Below are positions 20,606 to 29,618 of a stretch of 64,000 nt of DNA, one piece after another. A program made the translations under genes and the position numbers. Where the stretch lies: the NCBI GenBank assembly GCA_001970955.1, contig MPUH01000293.1:1-64000 (forward strand). Reading direction: 5' to 3'. The notes below the pieces were generated by a model. The model was not told where the DNA came from and did no database searches. It worked only from the letters and a program-made list of their open reading frames with translations. Origin of the DNA: Stentor coeruleus (Eukaryota; Ciliophora; Heterotrichea; Heterotrichida; Stentoridae). Position 1 is the stretch's first letter, and every line of letters begins with the position of its first letter.

Positions 20606-22234
20606 ATGATAAGCAAAGGAAAACATTCTCAAGACATTCAAGAAAATATTATGTTAAGTAATCATAATTCTAAGAAGTCTAATAGTAATTCAAGAAGCTC
20701 ATCAAGTTCTAGTATTGATTTAGAAGAAACAAATAAAGGGATTTTACCTAACAAAATTGGATTAATACAAATGAATACTAATAATGTCCCAACTGCAAGC
20801 ATGATTTATAATCCAGTTAAAAAAATAGAATTAGGAAAATCTTCAAGCCCGAAAAACGAAAGCTTAGGTTTTTACAAGCAAAATTTTATTGATGATAAAA
20901 GTACCCCAAAGATTATTTTAAGTCCTTCTATGCATGGAATAGGATATGAAATGTATTCGGGGGAAGAGAGGAAAGATATTATCCATGATTCATCTTCAAA
21001 TTGTGGCACAGATACTTTTTTATATATAAATCCTACAAAATCACATGGGAAATTTTATAAAAACTCATTCCAGGATCCTCTGCCTGTAGCTCAGTTTACT
21101 GGAGTGCCTCAAAATTTTATCAATTCTTTGTATATTAGTTCTAATCAAATGAGTAGTTCTAATTTGGTATTACTTAATCCAAATACTGGACGTAATGAAA
21201 ATAAAGAACATAGGACTAGTCCTTCACCAATTAAAATTGAAGATTTTTCAATTCCTAAAAGTTCTAATGAATCTGGTGTATCTGGACAGGGTTTAGATGG
21301 TCAGGATAATTTCATTGAGGCTCGTAGTCGAATAAAATCTGATGATAGCCAAGATAGTATTTTACCATCAAGTGCAATAACTCCAGGATTTAATTTAGAT
21401 CAGAATGATGAGGAAAAAAAATTTTCTATCTCAAGTAGCATTTCAAAAACTATAGATGAAAATGAATCTAGGTCTAAATTAAAATGCCCAATAAGCATAG
21501 AATCATCATATTCCATTCGAATTGTACAAGACAACTATAGCGAAAGCCCATTTATGTGTAGTGCTGAAGCTTTAACCTATGAACAAATAATAAGACAACT
21601 ACTAAGTCAGCCTTACAAAAAAAAAAAATTATGGTCTAATCCTCCCTTCTTCAAAAAGCTTATGTGTTGTTTTACGACTCCAGAAAATATTCCATATACA
21701 GATTTTCAAGAACAAAACGCATTTTTTCTCATGGAACTTGGATTAACAAATTTCAATAATAGAATTGAGCTTCATCGTAATATTTTTATGAGTTATTATG
21801 TAAGATACTGTAAAAATCCAATCTTTGAAAATACAGAATCTATGTGGAGTCAATTAGGTTTTTCTTGTATTGAATATGATAAAAATGAATTAACAAAAAA
21901 CGGGATAATTCTTAGCATTCTACACTTTATATATATGGATACAAAATATAATCAAAATGCTACAAAGTTTATAGAATTAGTAAGAATGCAAGCTTTAGAG
22001 TTTTTTCTACCGATTGAACATAAACTTATTGAACACTCAATTGTGAATTTAAAAAATAAAAAACTTAATAGGATTCTATTTAAAAGTGAACATGTTTTTG
22101 ATAATTTTTTTGAATATCAGACGAGAATATTGAATGCATGGTCTCAATCTTTTGAAATTCAAAAAGATCTTATTCAAGCAAATAATGATGCTATAAATCT
22201 AGCTGAAGAGGAAATAAAAGTAGTTCCTTTATAA
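20606..22234 (+). CDS. divergent ELMO-like domain protein, paralogue of the gene at 40167
   Basis: 542 residues. The first ~300 are Ser/Asn-rich and disordered, with a poly-Ser tract. The C-terminal ~220 residues are folded and helical. The core WSQLGFS...NELTKNGIILSILHFIYM matches the pattern W-x-x-LGF...(D/N)-x(2-4)-G-x-L-x-L-x-x-L-x-Y seen in ELMO domains, and a second gene at 40167 carries the same block. ELMO proteins work with DOCK GEFs or as Arf-GAPs; the match here is weak and the usual Arg finger region is not clear. The strongest claim is that the two genes in this window are paralogues. Confidence 0.65.
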   Translation: MISKGKHSQDIQENIMLSNHNSKKSNSNSRSSSSSSIDLEETNKGILPNKIGLIQMNTNNVPTASMIYNPVKKIELGKSSSPKNESLGFYKQNFIDDKSTPKIILSPSMHGIGYEMYSGEERKDIIHDSSSNCGTDTFLYINPTKSHGKFYKNSFQDPLPVAQFTGVPQNFINSLYISSNQMSSSNLVLLNPNTGRNENKEHRTSPSPIKIEDFSIPKSSNESGVSGQGLDGQDNFIEARSRIKSDDSQDSILPSSAITPGFNLDQNDEEKKFSISSSISKTIDENESRSKLKCPISIESSYSIRIVQDNYSESPFMCSAEALTYEQIIRQLLSQPYKKKKLWSNPPFFKKLMCCFTTPENIPYTDFQEQNAFFLMELGLTNFNNRIELHRNIFMSYYVRYCKNPIFENTESMWSQLGFSCIEYDKNELTKNGIILSILHFIYMDTKYNQNATKFIELVRMQALEFFLPIEHKLIEHSIVNLKNKKLNRILFKSEHVFDNFFEYQTRILNAWSQSFEIQKDLIQANNDAINLAEEEIKVVPL

Positions 22235-22327
22235 TCAAAATAACATTATTCACTTGAATATTTTTTAATACCCTTTACTATACATAATAAAATATTTCCT
22301 AAAATTTTCTAACTTAAAGATCTTCAT

Positions 22328-23593
22328 CTAAAACCTCTTAGTCATGATATTATAAAAGTCGTCGAATGTGACTTGGCCATCTCCATTCGAGTCGCCTTTT
22401 TTAATCAGGTCTAACATATCATCTTCAGTCAATGCTTCCCCAAGATCAGCAATAATTTTCCTTAAACTTTTAATCGTGACAGTCCCTGTTTTTTCTGTAT
22501 CAAAAAGATTGAAGATTTTTTTAATATCTTCTTTACTATCAGCTTCAGTCATAGTACTAGTCATCATATCAAGAAACTCATCAAAGTCAATAGCCCCTGA
22601 ACCATCTTTATCTAAATCATTGATCATATGGAATAATGTTGCATTTTTAGCTTCAAATCCTAAACTGACCATAGCATTTTTAAGTTCTCCTGGTTCAACA
22701 GTTCCTGACCCATCACTATCAAAAAGGTCAAAAGCTTCTTTGATTTCTTGGATCTCATCAGCATTTATCCCAGGTTTAACATAATCTTTAGGATCAAATG
22801 GTCCAGCTGGGGCTTTTTTCTGAACAACAGCTGGTTTTGGTACAGGTTTTGCAGGTTGTTTTCCTTTAGGTTCTTCTTTTTTAGGTGCAGGTTTTGGTTC
22901 TTCTTTTTTAGGTGTAGGCTTAGGTTCTTCTTTTTTCTGAACAGCCGGTTTAGGTTCTTCTTTTCTTTGAGCTGGTGCTGGGGATGATGATTTTTGAGGA
23001 GGTTTTACAGCTTCAGCTGGAGTAGTTGCTTTCCCACTATCACTAATCCCTTGAGCAAAAACAACAACACAAACATGTTCCATATCTGAATGATCACCAT
23101 AAGCACATCCTGAAAAAAGATGTTCAGCTTTAAGAATATTGGTCCTATGTCCTCTTGTAGTCACCCCATCATCTATAAGTAAACTTACAACAATATCTTC
23201 TGCTGTTGTATTCCCATAGTCTATATTCTCACCTATTGTCCCTTCCCATTGTCCAAAACGTTCTATACGTTCACCTGGATCTGAGCCATCAGTGCCTGTA
23301 TGTCCCATTGCACCTTTTGGACCTATATCGTCTATATGAACTTGTGCAGCACTTGCTAAAGCATCAGACCATTTCATTGTTGGCAAAGAACTTGTAGATT
23401 TAAGCTGTTGGATGCATTCTTGAACATTTTCTGGACCTTCTTCGGTCTCAATTGGCGTTGCCCCTGGCTTCTCAAAAACATTGCCATTGTAGAACTTGAG
23501 GGTTGCTGATAACTTATCTGAGTATTTCCCTGGATTGCTACGGCAGAGATTTATCTCTGCAATAACTGCTTCAGCTAAAGATCTGTTAGCCAT
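22328..23593 (-). CDS. CAP/SCP-domain protein fused to a centrin-like EF-hand domain
   Basis: 421 residues with three parts. Residues ~8-185 form a CAP (SCP/PR-1) domain: a GHTGTDGSDPGERIERFG motif, GENIDYG and GHRTNIL, including the two His positions of the CAP cavity. Residues ~190-265 are a Pro/Lys/Glu-repeat hinge (units such as KKEEPKPAP). Residues ~275-421 are centrin/calmodulin-like with four EF-hands: DSDGSGTVEPGE, DKDGSGAIDFDE, a degenerate DTEKTGTVTIKS, and DSNGDGQVTFDD. Most CAP proteins are secreted, but no signal peptide is present, so this one should be cytosolic and calcium-responsive, perhaps part of the contractile or basal-body system. Fusion within one gene is directly visible. 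Confidence 0.9.
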   Translation of the reverse strand: MANRSLAEAVIAEINLCRSNPGKYSDKLSATLKFYNGNVFEKPGATPIETEEGPENVQECIQQLKSTSSLPTMKWSDALASAAQVHIDDIGPKGAMGHTGTDGSDPGERIERFGQWEGTIGENIDYGNTTAEDIVVSLLIDDGVTTRGHRTNILKAEHLFSGCAYGDHSDMEHVCVVVFAQGISDSGKATTPAEAVKPPQKSSSPAPAQRKEEPKPAVQKKEEPKPTPKKEEPKPAPKKEEPKGKQPAKPVPKPAVVQKKAPAGPFDPKDYVKPGINADEIQEIKEAFDLFDSDGSGTVEPGELKNAMVSLGFEAKNATLFHMINDLDKDGSGAIDFDEFLDMMTSTMTEADSKEDIKKIFNLFDTEKTGTVTIKSLRKIIADLGEALTEDDMLDLIKKGDSNGDGQVTFDDFYNIMTKRF

Positions 23594-23733
23594 TGATTAC
23601 AAGTTATGAGTTTTGATGAGAAATATGGATTTTTAAGTTAATCTTATAATACTAAAGATTTTAGAGGATTGAAAATATATGGAGAATGGCTTAATATTCA
23701 TAAGTATTAAGAAATAATAAAAATTAAGTTAGA
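23594..23733. other. short divergent spacer
   Basis: 140 nt between the start codons of the CAP-centrin gene (-) and the small membrane protein gene (+). G-rich on the plus strand. It must contain both promoters. Confidence 0.5.
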
Positions 23734-24213
23734 ATGCTTGCTATTAAAAAGCCTGATGAATTTGTAGGCAGTCAGTGCGTTTATTACACCTTTCGAATAT
23801 TTACTGCGATACAGATTCTTATAGGCCTTGCTGACTTAATCACAGGTATTTTGATCTGTGCAAAATCAGGATCAGCAGATTGGTATGATCTCTGTTATTT
23901 AGTTACAGGACTGATAATTTTTGTACTTTCCATGTTTAGCCATACAACATACAGTTCTCCTCTAAGGCTAATTTGTTATCTCAGTTGGCTTTTTGCTTGT
24001 TTCTGCTCCCAATTAGGTTTTAGTTTGGGAATAATTCTTGTATCTGAGTACTCCGACTTTGTGGGAACTGAATATGCAGAAAGTGCTCAATGGTTTATGC
24101 TTGCCGCAAGTATAGTTTTATTATGTGGATTTATTTTTGGAAGCTGGTACCTATCAACAGTTAGAGATGCAATAGCTGATAAAGAAAACCTAAAACTTTT
24201 AAATAAGGGATAA
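23734..24213 (+). CDS. small four-pass membrane protein, unknown
   Basis: 159 residues with four hydrophobic helices, at about 22-44, 52-68, 76-106 and 118-140, with short polar loops. N- and C-termini are probably cytosolic; the C-terminus is charged (DAIADKENLKLLNKG). The layout recalls MARVEL/tetraspan families, but no diagnostic motif is seen. Its stop is only 6 nt before the ATG of the next gene on the same strand, and I found no intron that would join the two. Confidence 0.65.
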   Translation: MLAIKKPDEFVGSQCVYYTFRIFTAIQILIGLADLITGILICAKSGSADWYDLCYLVTGLIIFVLSMFSHTTYSSPLRLICYLSWLFACFCSQLGFSLGIILVSEYSDFVGTEYAESAQWFMLAASIVLLCGFIFGSWYLSTVRDAIADKENLKLLNKG

Positions 24214-24219
24214 TTAAAT

Positions 24220-24525
24220 ATGAAAAGTGACACAGAACCAGAAATACTAGTCCCTCCTGATATGGAAAGCTTTGAAATTGAAGAGATCAATAAGAGTTAT
24301 GGGTTTCCTTATCGTAGACTTGTAATTATGATACTGCTTTCGTTACTTTTGATTTTTGTTTGTGGTATGGGGATTAAGGCTTACAATAAAACTGGTGATA
24401 TTAGTGAAGTGATTCCTTATTGGATATTTTCTGTATTGTTATTAACCCCTACTGCATGTAGTTATTACTTTTTCTTTAGTTATTTCCAACCTAGACTGAG
24501 AAATCCATATGATTGGGAAAATTAA
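24220..24525 (+). CDS. two-pass membrane protein, TMEM230/TMEM134-like
   Basis: 101 residues. An acidic N-terminus is followed by FPYRRLVIM and a membrane helix (~36-55), a short loop with a GDISEVIPYW segment, a second helix (~66-85) ending in a Tyr/Phe-rich stretch, and a short tail RNPYDWEN. The order of basic-aromatic entry, helix, Ile-Pro, helix and aromatic Tyr-rich exit resembles the TMEM230/TMEM134 family of vesicle-traffic proteins; this is a resemblance by eye. It begins 6 nt after the previous gene's stop, so either the transcripts overlap tightly or both ORFs share one mRNA. Confidence 0.6.
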   Translation: MKSDTEPEILVPPDMESFEIEEINKSYGFPYRRLVIMILLSLLLIFVCGMGIKAYNKTGDISEVIPYWIFSVLLLTPTACSYYFFFSYFQPRLRNPYDWEN

Positions 24526-25253
24526 GATGTTATAGGATTGTATTTAATAAGATGTTAAAGGTTGATGTTAGGAAATTAGATAGGATTTACTAAGGAAATA
24601 TAGTAAAAGTTTGATGATTTTAGGTTTTTTTGTAAGTAAATGCTTTATTAGATCAATTATTAGTTTAATAGAGGTGGTGAATAGAGTGGAGGAAGTTATT
24701 AGATAAGGGTTAAATTTGAAGGTAAATTTTGATAAAATGATAGAATTTAGAAAGGTTATGGAAATGATATTAAATATTAGGTAGATATAAGTAAAATATT
24801 TAAAGTTTATATGAAATCTTGATTTTTTGGGAAAAAATGCTATTACTTTATAATTCACATTAAAATAGGTAAAAATTATAAGAAAAATAGACATCTAATA
24901 TTTATATCGAAAATTTATAAGGTTTTATGAAAAAAAGGTTTTTGATTTTAGTAGTGAATAAAATCTGACTTGATTGATTAATTTATTTTAGAAATTTTAC
25001 TGTGTTTTCTTAGAAAATTAAATTCATATTCTGTTTCTTTTTATATTTATAACTCATGATTTATTTGTAAGTTTATGTTAATCCACAGGGTCTTAAATAA
25101 TAATTTTACAACTTTAGCATAAAAAACTAGAAAAATTTTCCTAATTGTATGCATTTAACAAAAGAATAAGTACACTTCTATGTTAATACTATAGAATATA
25201 TTCTAAAAAAAAATATAATAAGAAGTAATTAGAAAATGCATTAGAAAAAATAA
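24526..25253. other. spacer, no gene seen
   Basis: AT-rich. It starts G-rich on the plus strand after the upstream gene and becomes less so toward the CK1 start. A 108-codon minus-strand frame at 24568-24894 is Ile/Lys/Phe/Leu-rich and looks spurious. Confidence 0.5.
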
Positions 25254-26312
25254 ATGCAAGGCATGCAAGAAATTAGGGTTGGAGGAAAATTCAAAATTAT
25301 TAAGAAAATAGGATCAGGATCATTTGGAGAAGTTTTTGAAGGTATCAACCTAGAAAGCAACGATGATGTAGCAATAAAACTTGAAAAAACCAGCACACGA
25401 CATCCACAACTTGCATATGAAAGCAAACTAATAAAGCTTTTACAAGGAGGCCCCGGAATCCCTGCAGTTCATTGGTCAGGTAACGAAGGTAACTATAACG
25501 TAATGGTTATGGACTTACTTGGTAAAAGCTTAGAAGATCTATTAAATGATTGCAATAGGCAGTTCACAGTAAAAACAGTTCTAATGATAGCAGATCAAAT
25601 GATATCAAGGATTGAATACATCCATTCAAAAAGTTTTCTACATCGCGATGTGAAACCAGACAATTTTCTTATAGGCACAGGGAAAAGAAGTTCTTTGATC
25701 TACATAATCGACTTTGGTTTAGCCAAAAGGTATAAAGATCGAACAGGTAAACACATCCCATGTCGTGAAGGTAAAAGTTTAACTGGAACCGCCAGATACG
25801 CTTCAATAAATACTCATGCTGGACTTGAACAAGGAAGACGTGATGATTTAGAAGGTATCGGCTATGTTTTAATGTATTTTCTTAAAGGAACCTTACCATG
25901 GCAAGGTATTGATACAAGAAACAGAGAAGAAAAATATAAAAGGATTTTCGAAATCAAACAAAGCACTACACTTGAAGAATTATGCAAAGGGTTTCCTGAA
26001 GAATTTGTTGTATATTTAAATTACTGCAAGTCTCTTGGTTTTGAAGAACAACCTGATTATGCTTATCTTAGAAGATTGTTTAAAGGATTATTTACTAAGC
26101 TTCAATATGAATGTGACTTTATTTATGATTGGATTATCCTTAATAACCCTACTAAAGAAAAAAATCGACATAGACTTAGTAGGGAGGAAGAAAAAAAGAA
26201 TAATAGTATTCGAGTTGATACTCAAGAAAAAATTAGTAATAAAGCTCTTAATACTGAGGAAAAGAAAACTCAGGATTCGACAAAAAAAAAAAGATCATGC
26301 ATGGTTTTTTAG
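25254..26312 (+). CDS. CK1: casein kinase 1 with C-terminal CaaX box
   Basis: 352 residues. The kinase domain (~8-285) has [11 protein letters not shown], the catalytic [13 protein letters not shown], and the CK1-specific [13 protein letters not shown] in place of the APE motif. CK1 kinases act in membrane traffic, cilia, clock and Wnt-like signalling. The tail is Lys/Glu-rich and ends KKRSCMVF. The last four residues form a CaaX prenylation box, and the preceding basic stretch favours membrane attachment. X = Phe usually directs geranylgeranylation; this is inference from the motif. The start is the first of two nearby in-frame ATGs (the second gives MQEIRVG). Confidence 0.93.
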   Translation: MQGMQEIRVGGKFKIIKKIGSGSFGEVFEGINLESNDDVAIKLEKTSTRHPQLAYESKLIKLLQGGPGIPAVHWSGNEGNYNVMVMDLLGKSLEDLLNDCNRQFTVKTVLMIADQMISRIEYIHSKSFLHRDVKPDNFLIGTGKRSSLIYIIDFGLAKRYKDRTGKHIPCREGKSLTGTARYASINTHAGLEQGRRDDLEGIGYVLMYFLKGTLPWQGIDTRNREEKYKRIFEIKQSTTLEELCKGFPEEFVVYLNYCKSLGFEEQPDYAYLRRLFKGLFTKLQYECDFIYDWIILNNPTKEKNRHRLSREEEKKNNSIRVDTQEKISNKALNTEEKKTQDSTKKKRSCMVF

Positions 26313-26664
26313 GTTGATGTTAGAATTATTAGGAATAAAAGTGTTAATGGGATTTTTTGTAGGTTGTGTCGGAAGATGAGATTAGTTTTTTAGGGTTTTT
26401 TGATAAGTGGGGATTTTAACAGGATAAGATTTGAGGTAAAGGGAAAATACTTTAGGAATATCGGAAGATTTTGAAATCTTAGAATATTTTTTAATAGTTT
26501 TTCCACAATTTAACCTAAAGTATACCCTTATCAAATATCATCTACCAATCATAGATTGCATTAATTTTTCTAAATTGCATCCCATTATCTAAACATCATC
26601 TTTAAAAAACCTAAAATCTTATCCTAATACAAAAATTTTTAACAAATTTCGCCCATAAGTAAAA
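26313..26664. other. spacer between convergent genes
   Basis: 352 nt. G-rich on the plus strand after the CK1 stop (to about 26440), then C-rich up to the FIGNL1-like stop. No ORF or RNA gene seen. Confidence 0.5.
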
Positions 26665-28080
26665 CTATGTATCAAGTGAAGAAAAATCAAACTGAAAAGA
26701 TCCGAAATCTTTATTCCATAAAAGAAGTTGTTGTATATCAGTCTGTGATACCGAAGACCTAATCCCATCAAGTGCTATTATAAAATGTTCAAGTCCAACA
26801 GGAGGTATTTCATCAACAACCAAATTTGAAATATCCCCAATATCCCTTAAAGGTACCATACTAGCTTCTGTGCACAAATTTTTCATATCACTTCCAGAGT
26901 ACCCTTTAGATCTTTTAACAATCTCCTCAACTTCCTTATCTCCAATCACATTAGGTACAGATTTCAAAAGATTTTTCAATATAGCTCGTCTACCATCAGC
27001 ATTAGGTAAAGGTATAAACATTCTTTTCGCAAGCCTCCTTCTCATAGCTTCATCAAGTTCCTGTGGTCTATTCGTAGCTCCAATAAGTAAAATCCTATCA
27101 TTAGGATTAGTCCCAGCTCCATCCATTTGTACTAAAAACTCAGTTTTTATCCTTCTGCTCCCTTCTTGTTCTCCATCATTTCTACTGCTTAATAAAGAGT
27201 CAATTTCATCTATAAAAATTATTGATGGCTGGTTTTTTATTGCTAAAGCAAAAAGAACTCGAACTAATTTTTCCCCTTCACCTACCCATTTTGAGGTTAT
27301 TGAACTAGCTGAGATACTAAAAAATGTAGCTGAAACTTCACTTGCTATAGCTTTACCTATCATAGTTTTACCTGTACCTGGTGGACCAAATAATAAAAGA
27401 CCTTTAGGTGGAGCTCTTATACCTTTAAAAAGATCAGGTCGTTTTAATGGCCAAACAATTGCTTCATTGACTGTTTTTTTAGCAAATTCAAGACCTGCTA
27501 TATCATCCCATTTAACACATGGATTTCTTGTTATGATTTCACTTTCAATCATTTCGATTAGTTTTTCTTCTATGCCAGTGATTTTAGAATCTTCTTTTTG
27601 TGCCTCGGATGGGTTTGTCCCACGTAAAGGACAGGTGAAAGGCTTTTTTAAAGGGTTTTTTGGCCCTGGGGATGAATTTTGCGGGGGTTTTGTGGAAATT
27701 AGACTGTGGGCTGAGACGAATTCCCCGTTTTCTTGGATTTTTCTTCGGCGGGAGTCACTTTCTGAGTCGTTTGGTAGTTTTGTGCGGGAGTTCTCGCTTG
27801 GGTCAAAAGCTTTGGTTTGGTCTTGAGGAGAGTCGTTTTGCCGCTTACGTCCATTTGGTCGCCAAGGAATTGGTTTTATGTTTGAACTATTTGACAATTC
27901 TTTTTCTAATGATACGGTTTTGATTGGCTTTTTAGGTTTTTCTAATGGTGGCAGAGTAATTTTTAACTTTTCTTGAGGGGGTAAAGAAGCTAGTAAAGGA
28001 AAAAATAGTAGGTTTTGGGTTGAGGAATGATCGTTTATGCATAATTCTTGAAAAGTTGTGTTAAAAATACTTGGATCCAT
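26665..28080 (-). CDS. FIGNL1: FIGNL1-type AAA ATPase
   Basis: 471 residues. The N-terminal ~185 are disordered (Ser/Pro/Lys). The AAA module (~190-450) has WDDIAGLEFAKKTVNEAIVWP, Walker A GPPGTGKT, the pore-loop region SKWVGEGEKLVR, Walker B IIFIDEIDSLL, sensor 1 GATNRPQELDEA and the arginine-finger region RRRLAKRMFIPLPNADGRR. The C-terminal VSQTDIQQLLLWNKDFG helix is that of the fidgetin/spastin/katanin meiotic clade. The wording of the motifs is closest to fidgetin-like 1, which dismantles RAD51 filaments and may act on microtubules. The N-terminus is shorter than in animal FIGNL1. The start codon lies inside a 46-nt assembly duplication (N at 28119). Confidence 0.9.
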   Translation of the reverse strand: MDPSIFNTTFQELCINDHSSTQNLLFFPLLASLPPQEKLKITLPPLEKPKKPIKTVSLEKELSNSSNIKPIPWRPNGRKRQNDSPQDQTKAFDPSENSRTKLPNDSESDSRRRKIQENGEFVSAHSLISTKPPQNSSPGPKNPLKKPFTCPLRGTNPSEAQKEDSKITGIEEKLIEMIESEIITRNPCVKWDDIAGLEFAKKTVNEAIVWPLKRPDLFKGIRAPPKGLLLFGPPGTGKTMIGKAIASEVSATFFSISASSITSKWVGEGEKLVRVLFALAIKNQPSIIFIDEIDSLLSSRNDGEQEGSRRIKTEFLVQMDGAGTNPNDRILLIGATNRPQELDEAMRRRLAKRMFIPLPNADGRRAILKNLLKSVPNVIGDKEVEEIVKRSKGYSGSDMKNLCTEASMVPLRDIGDISNLVVDEIPPVGLEHFIIALDGIRSSVSQTDIQQLLLWNKDFGSFQFDFSSLDT

Positions 28081-28165
28081 TTTTGTATTATCAAAATTCT
28101 CTTATAAAAAATCCTAAANGGATCCATTTTTGTATTATCAAAATTCTCTTATAAAAAATCCTAAA
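28073..28165. repeat. assembly join: 46-nt direct duplication around N at 28119
   Basis: Bases 28073-28118 recur exactly at 28120-28165, with the N between them. The duplicated piece includes the FIGNL1-like start codon. It looks like an unmerged contig overlap rather than biology. Confidence 0.9.
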
Positions 28166-28269
28166 TTTCATTCGAACCTAAACCACATCTGCTAATATAA
28201 AATTACCCAAAACTCTTTGATTTTCATCATCAATGCTATATTTAACAGGGAAATTTTGTATAAAGAAAA

Positions 28270-28352
28270 GCATACATGGCCGAGTGGTCTAAGGCGATAG
28301 ACTCAAGATCTACTGGAAGCAATTCCGCGTGAGTTCAAATCTCACTGTATGC
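28270..28352 (+). tRNA. tRNA-Leu (anticodon CAA)
   Basis: 83 nt class II tRNA. Acceptor GCATACA pairs with TGTATGC. The D arm contains GGCCGAGTGGTCTAAGGC (A box). The anticodon loop CTCAAGA gives CAA, reading TTG. The long variable arm (TGGAAGCAATTCC) is typical of Leu. The T arm is GTGAG-TTCAAAT-CTCAC (B box). A T6 Pol III terminator follows one base after the end. The first anticodon-stem pair appears to be an A-C mismatch. No intron. Confidence 0.95.
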
Positions 28353-28353
28353 A

Positions 28354-28359
28354 TTTTTT
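28354..28359 (+). terminator. Pol III terminator of tRNA-Leu
   Basis: A run of six T starts two bases after the acceptor stem of the tRNA, the usual eukaryotic Pol III stop signal. Confidence 0.85.
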
Positions 28360-28786
28360 ATTTAATTTCCCAATACCTTTCGTAAAAATCATATCACTTC
28401 CTCACTTCCCACAATTCACAATAATTCAATTCTAACTTAAATCATCCTTTAATCCCTTCATAATCCTACAACCTCTGATATCCCAAATCCAAATTCTTAA
28501 ACTCCTTCATACAAAACACTACAAAACTCTTCCAACACAAAAAAACAAAACTTCTTATAAACTCATTCACAAAACTCCAAAAAACCTCTTAAATCCTACA
28601 CAATCCATCATAAAAATCCTCTCATCCAATTTTCCAGGCTAAAATTTCGCATATAAAACCATATCTTCAAATAAAACCCCTACAAACAACTTCATCTTCT
28701 AATGATCTCTTATAAAACTACAGTGAAAAACTTAAAAAATAGCCGAAAAGACAATAAAACTTTAAAGCCATTAAGTCTAATAATTT
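28360..28786. other. C-rich spacer, no gene seen
   Basis: Strongly C-rich and nearly G-free on the plus strand, directly upstream of the next plus-strand gene. No ORF or RNA gene is recognised. Confidence 0.5.
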
Positions 28787-29236
28787 ATGGAAAAACTCGT
28801 CAGAAAATCTGAAGGACCGGCCATCTTGTCTCCCAAACCAATGAGAATAGCTGAGAGCATTCAAAGACCGACAATAACTAATCCTTTTGATACAATTGGT
28901 CTACTGCAAAAATGGGAGGTGGCCAACTGCTCTGGAAATCAAGAGGAAGTTGGACTATTAGAACTAACTAGTAGCTTAATGACAATAGAAAAAAATAACA
29001 GTTTGTTTAATGCTCCAAGGTCTTATAGTTGTGATCAAGAAAATGAAGTTTTACATTCAGAGCTTAGTAACATACTTAATTCGCCAAACAGTTTTCCAAT
29101 AAGCAAATCTCTTCCTTCTCCTCTTTTTTCCAGGTTCTCGGAAAGGCCTCCAACAAGACATAGAATCAACCCTATAATTTATGATGAGAAATTTTTAAAA
29201 TTCGAGTCAAGCAGTACAGCCAGTGAAGAATTGTAA
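28787..29236 (+). CDS. small Ser/Pro-rich protein, unknown
   Basis: 149 residues, not recognised. It has no signal peptide or membrane helix. It is rich in Ser, Pro, Asn and Leu and probably largely disordered. A short helical piece (~37-48, FDTIGLLQKWEVA) and a C-terminal IIYDEKFLKFESS stretch are the most structured parts. SP motifs (LSPKP, NSPNS, SLPSP) could be phosphorylated by proline-directed kinases; inference. Codon usage and base content match neighbouring genes and the 5' flank has the usual C-rich form, so it is probably real. Confidence 0.6.
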   Translation: MEKLVRKSEGPAILSPKPMRIAESIQRPTITNPFDTIGLLQKWEVANCSGNQEEVGLLELTSSLMTIEKNNSLFNAPRSYSCDQENEVLHSELSNILNSPNSFPISKSLPSPLFSRFSERPPTRHRINPIIYDEKFLKFESSSTASEEL

Positions 29237-29618
29237 ATACTTAATTAACTTATTTAGTATTGTATAAGAAGAGATGAAACTTTAACGTGCTTTTTTGGTT
29301 ATGAGGTAAGGCTTTTTTGAAAATAATAAGTTTTTTATGTTTTATTATATATAATATTATATGATAAGGTTTTTATAATCAAAAGACTACTCAAGAAGAA
29401 TATTATTATATCTTTTAGTATTATAATCAGCAATACAACTTAAATTTTAAAACTGTAATGCTGGATTTTTTTTTACACACTTTACTTTTTGATCACCCTA
29501 AAACATAAAATCCTATCTATAGTTTTAATGCACATAAAAAAACAGTTTTCTTTAAATAATAAAATCTAATTAAACCGTGGTAGTTTATATTCTTATAACA
29601 CCCCTAATATATAAAAAA
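29237..29618. other. spacer, no gene seen
   Basis: AT-rich spacer between two plus-strand genes. It ends with an in-frame GTG-started extension of the WDR82-like ORF (29577-29618) that I do not treat as coding because an ATG follows. Confidence 0.5.

Noticed and set aside
22368-22987. Plus-strand ORFs opposite the CAP-centrin gene
   Set aside because: They mirror the EF-hand and Pro/Lys/Glu repeat coding on the other strand and have no independent support.
24568-24894. 108-codon minus-strand ORF in a spacer
   Set aside because: Ile/Leu/Phe/Lys/Thr-rich without structure; the region has the G-rich 3'-flank skew typical of non-coding sequence.
26870-27826. 318-codon plus-strand ORF opposite the AAA ATPase
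   Set aside because: It lies fully antisense to the conserved FIGNL1 catalytic domain and its translation has no recognisable domain. The minus-strand frame explains the region.
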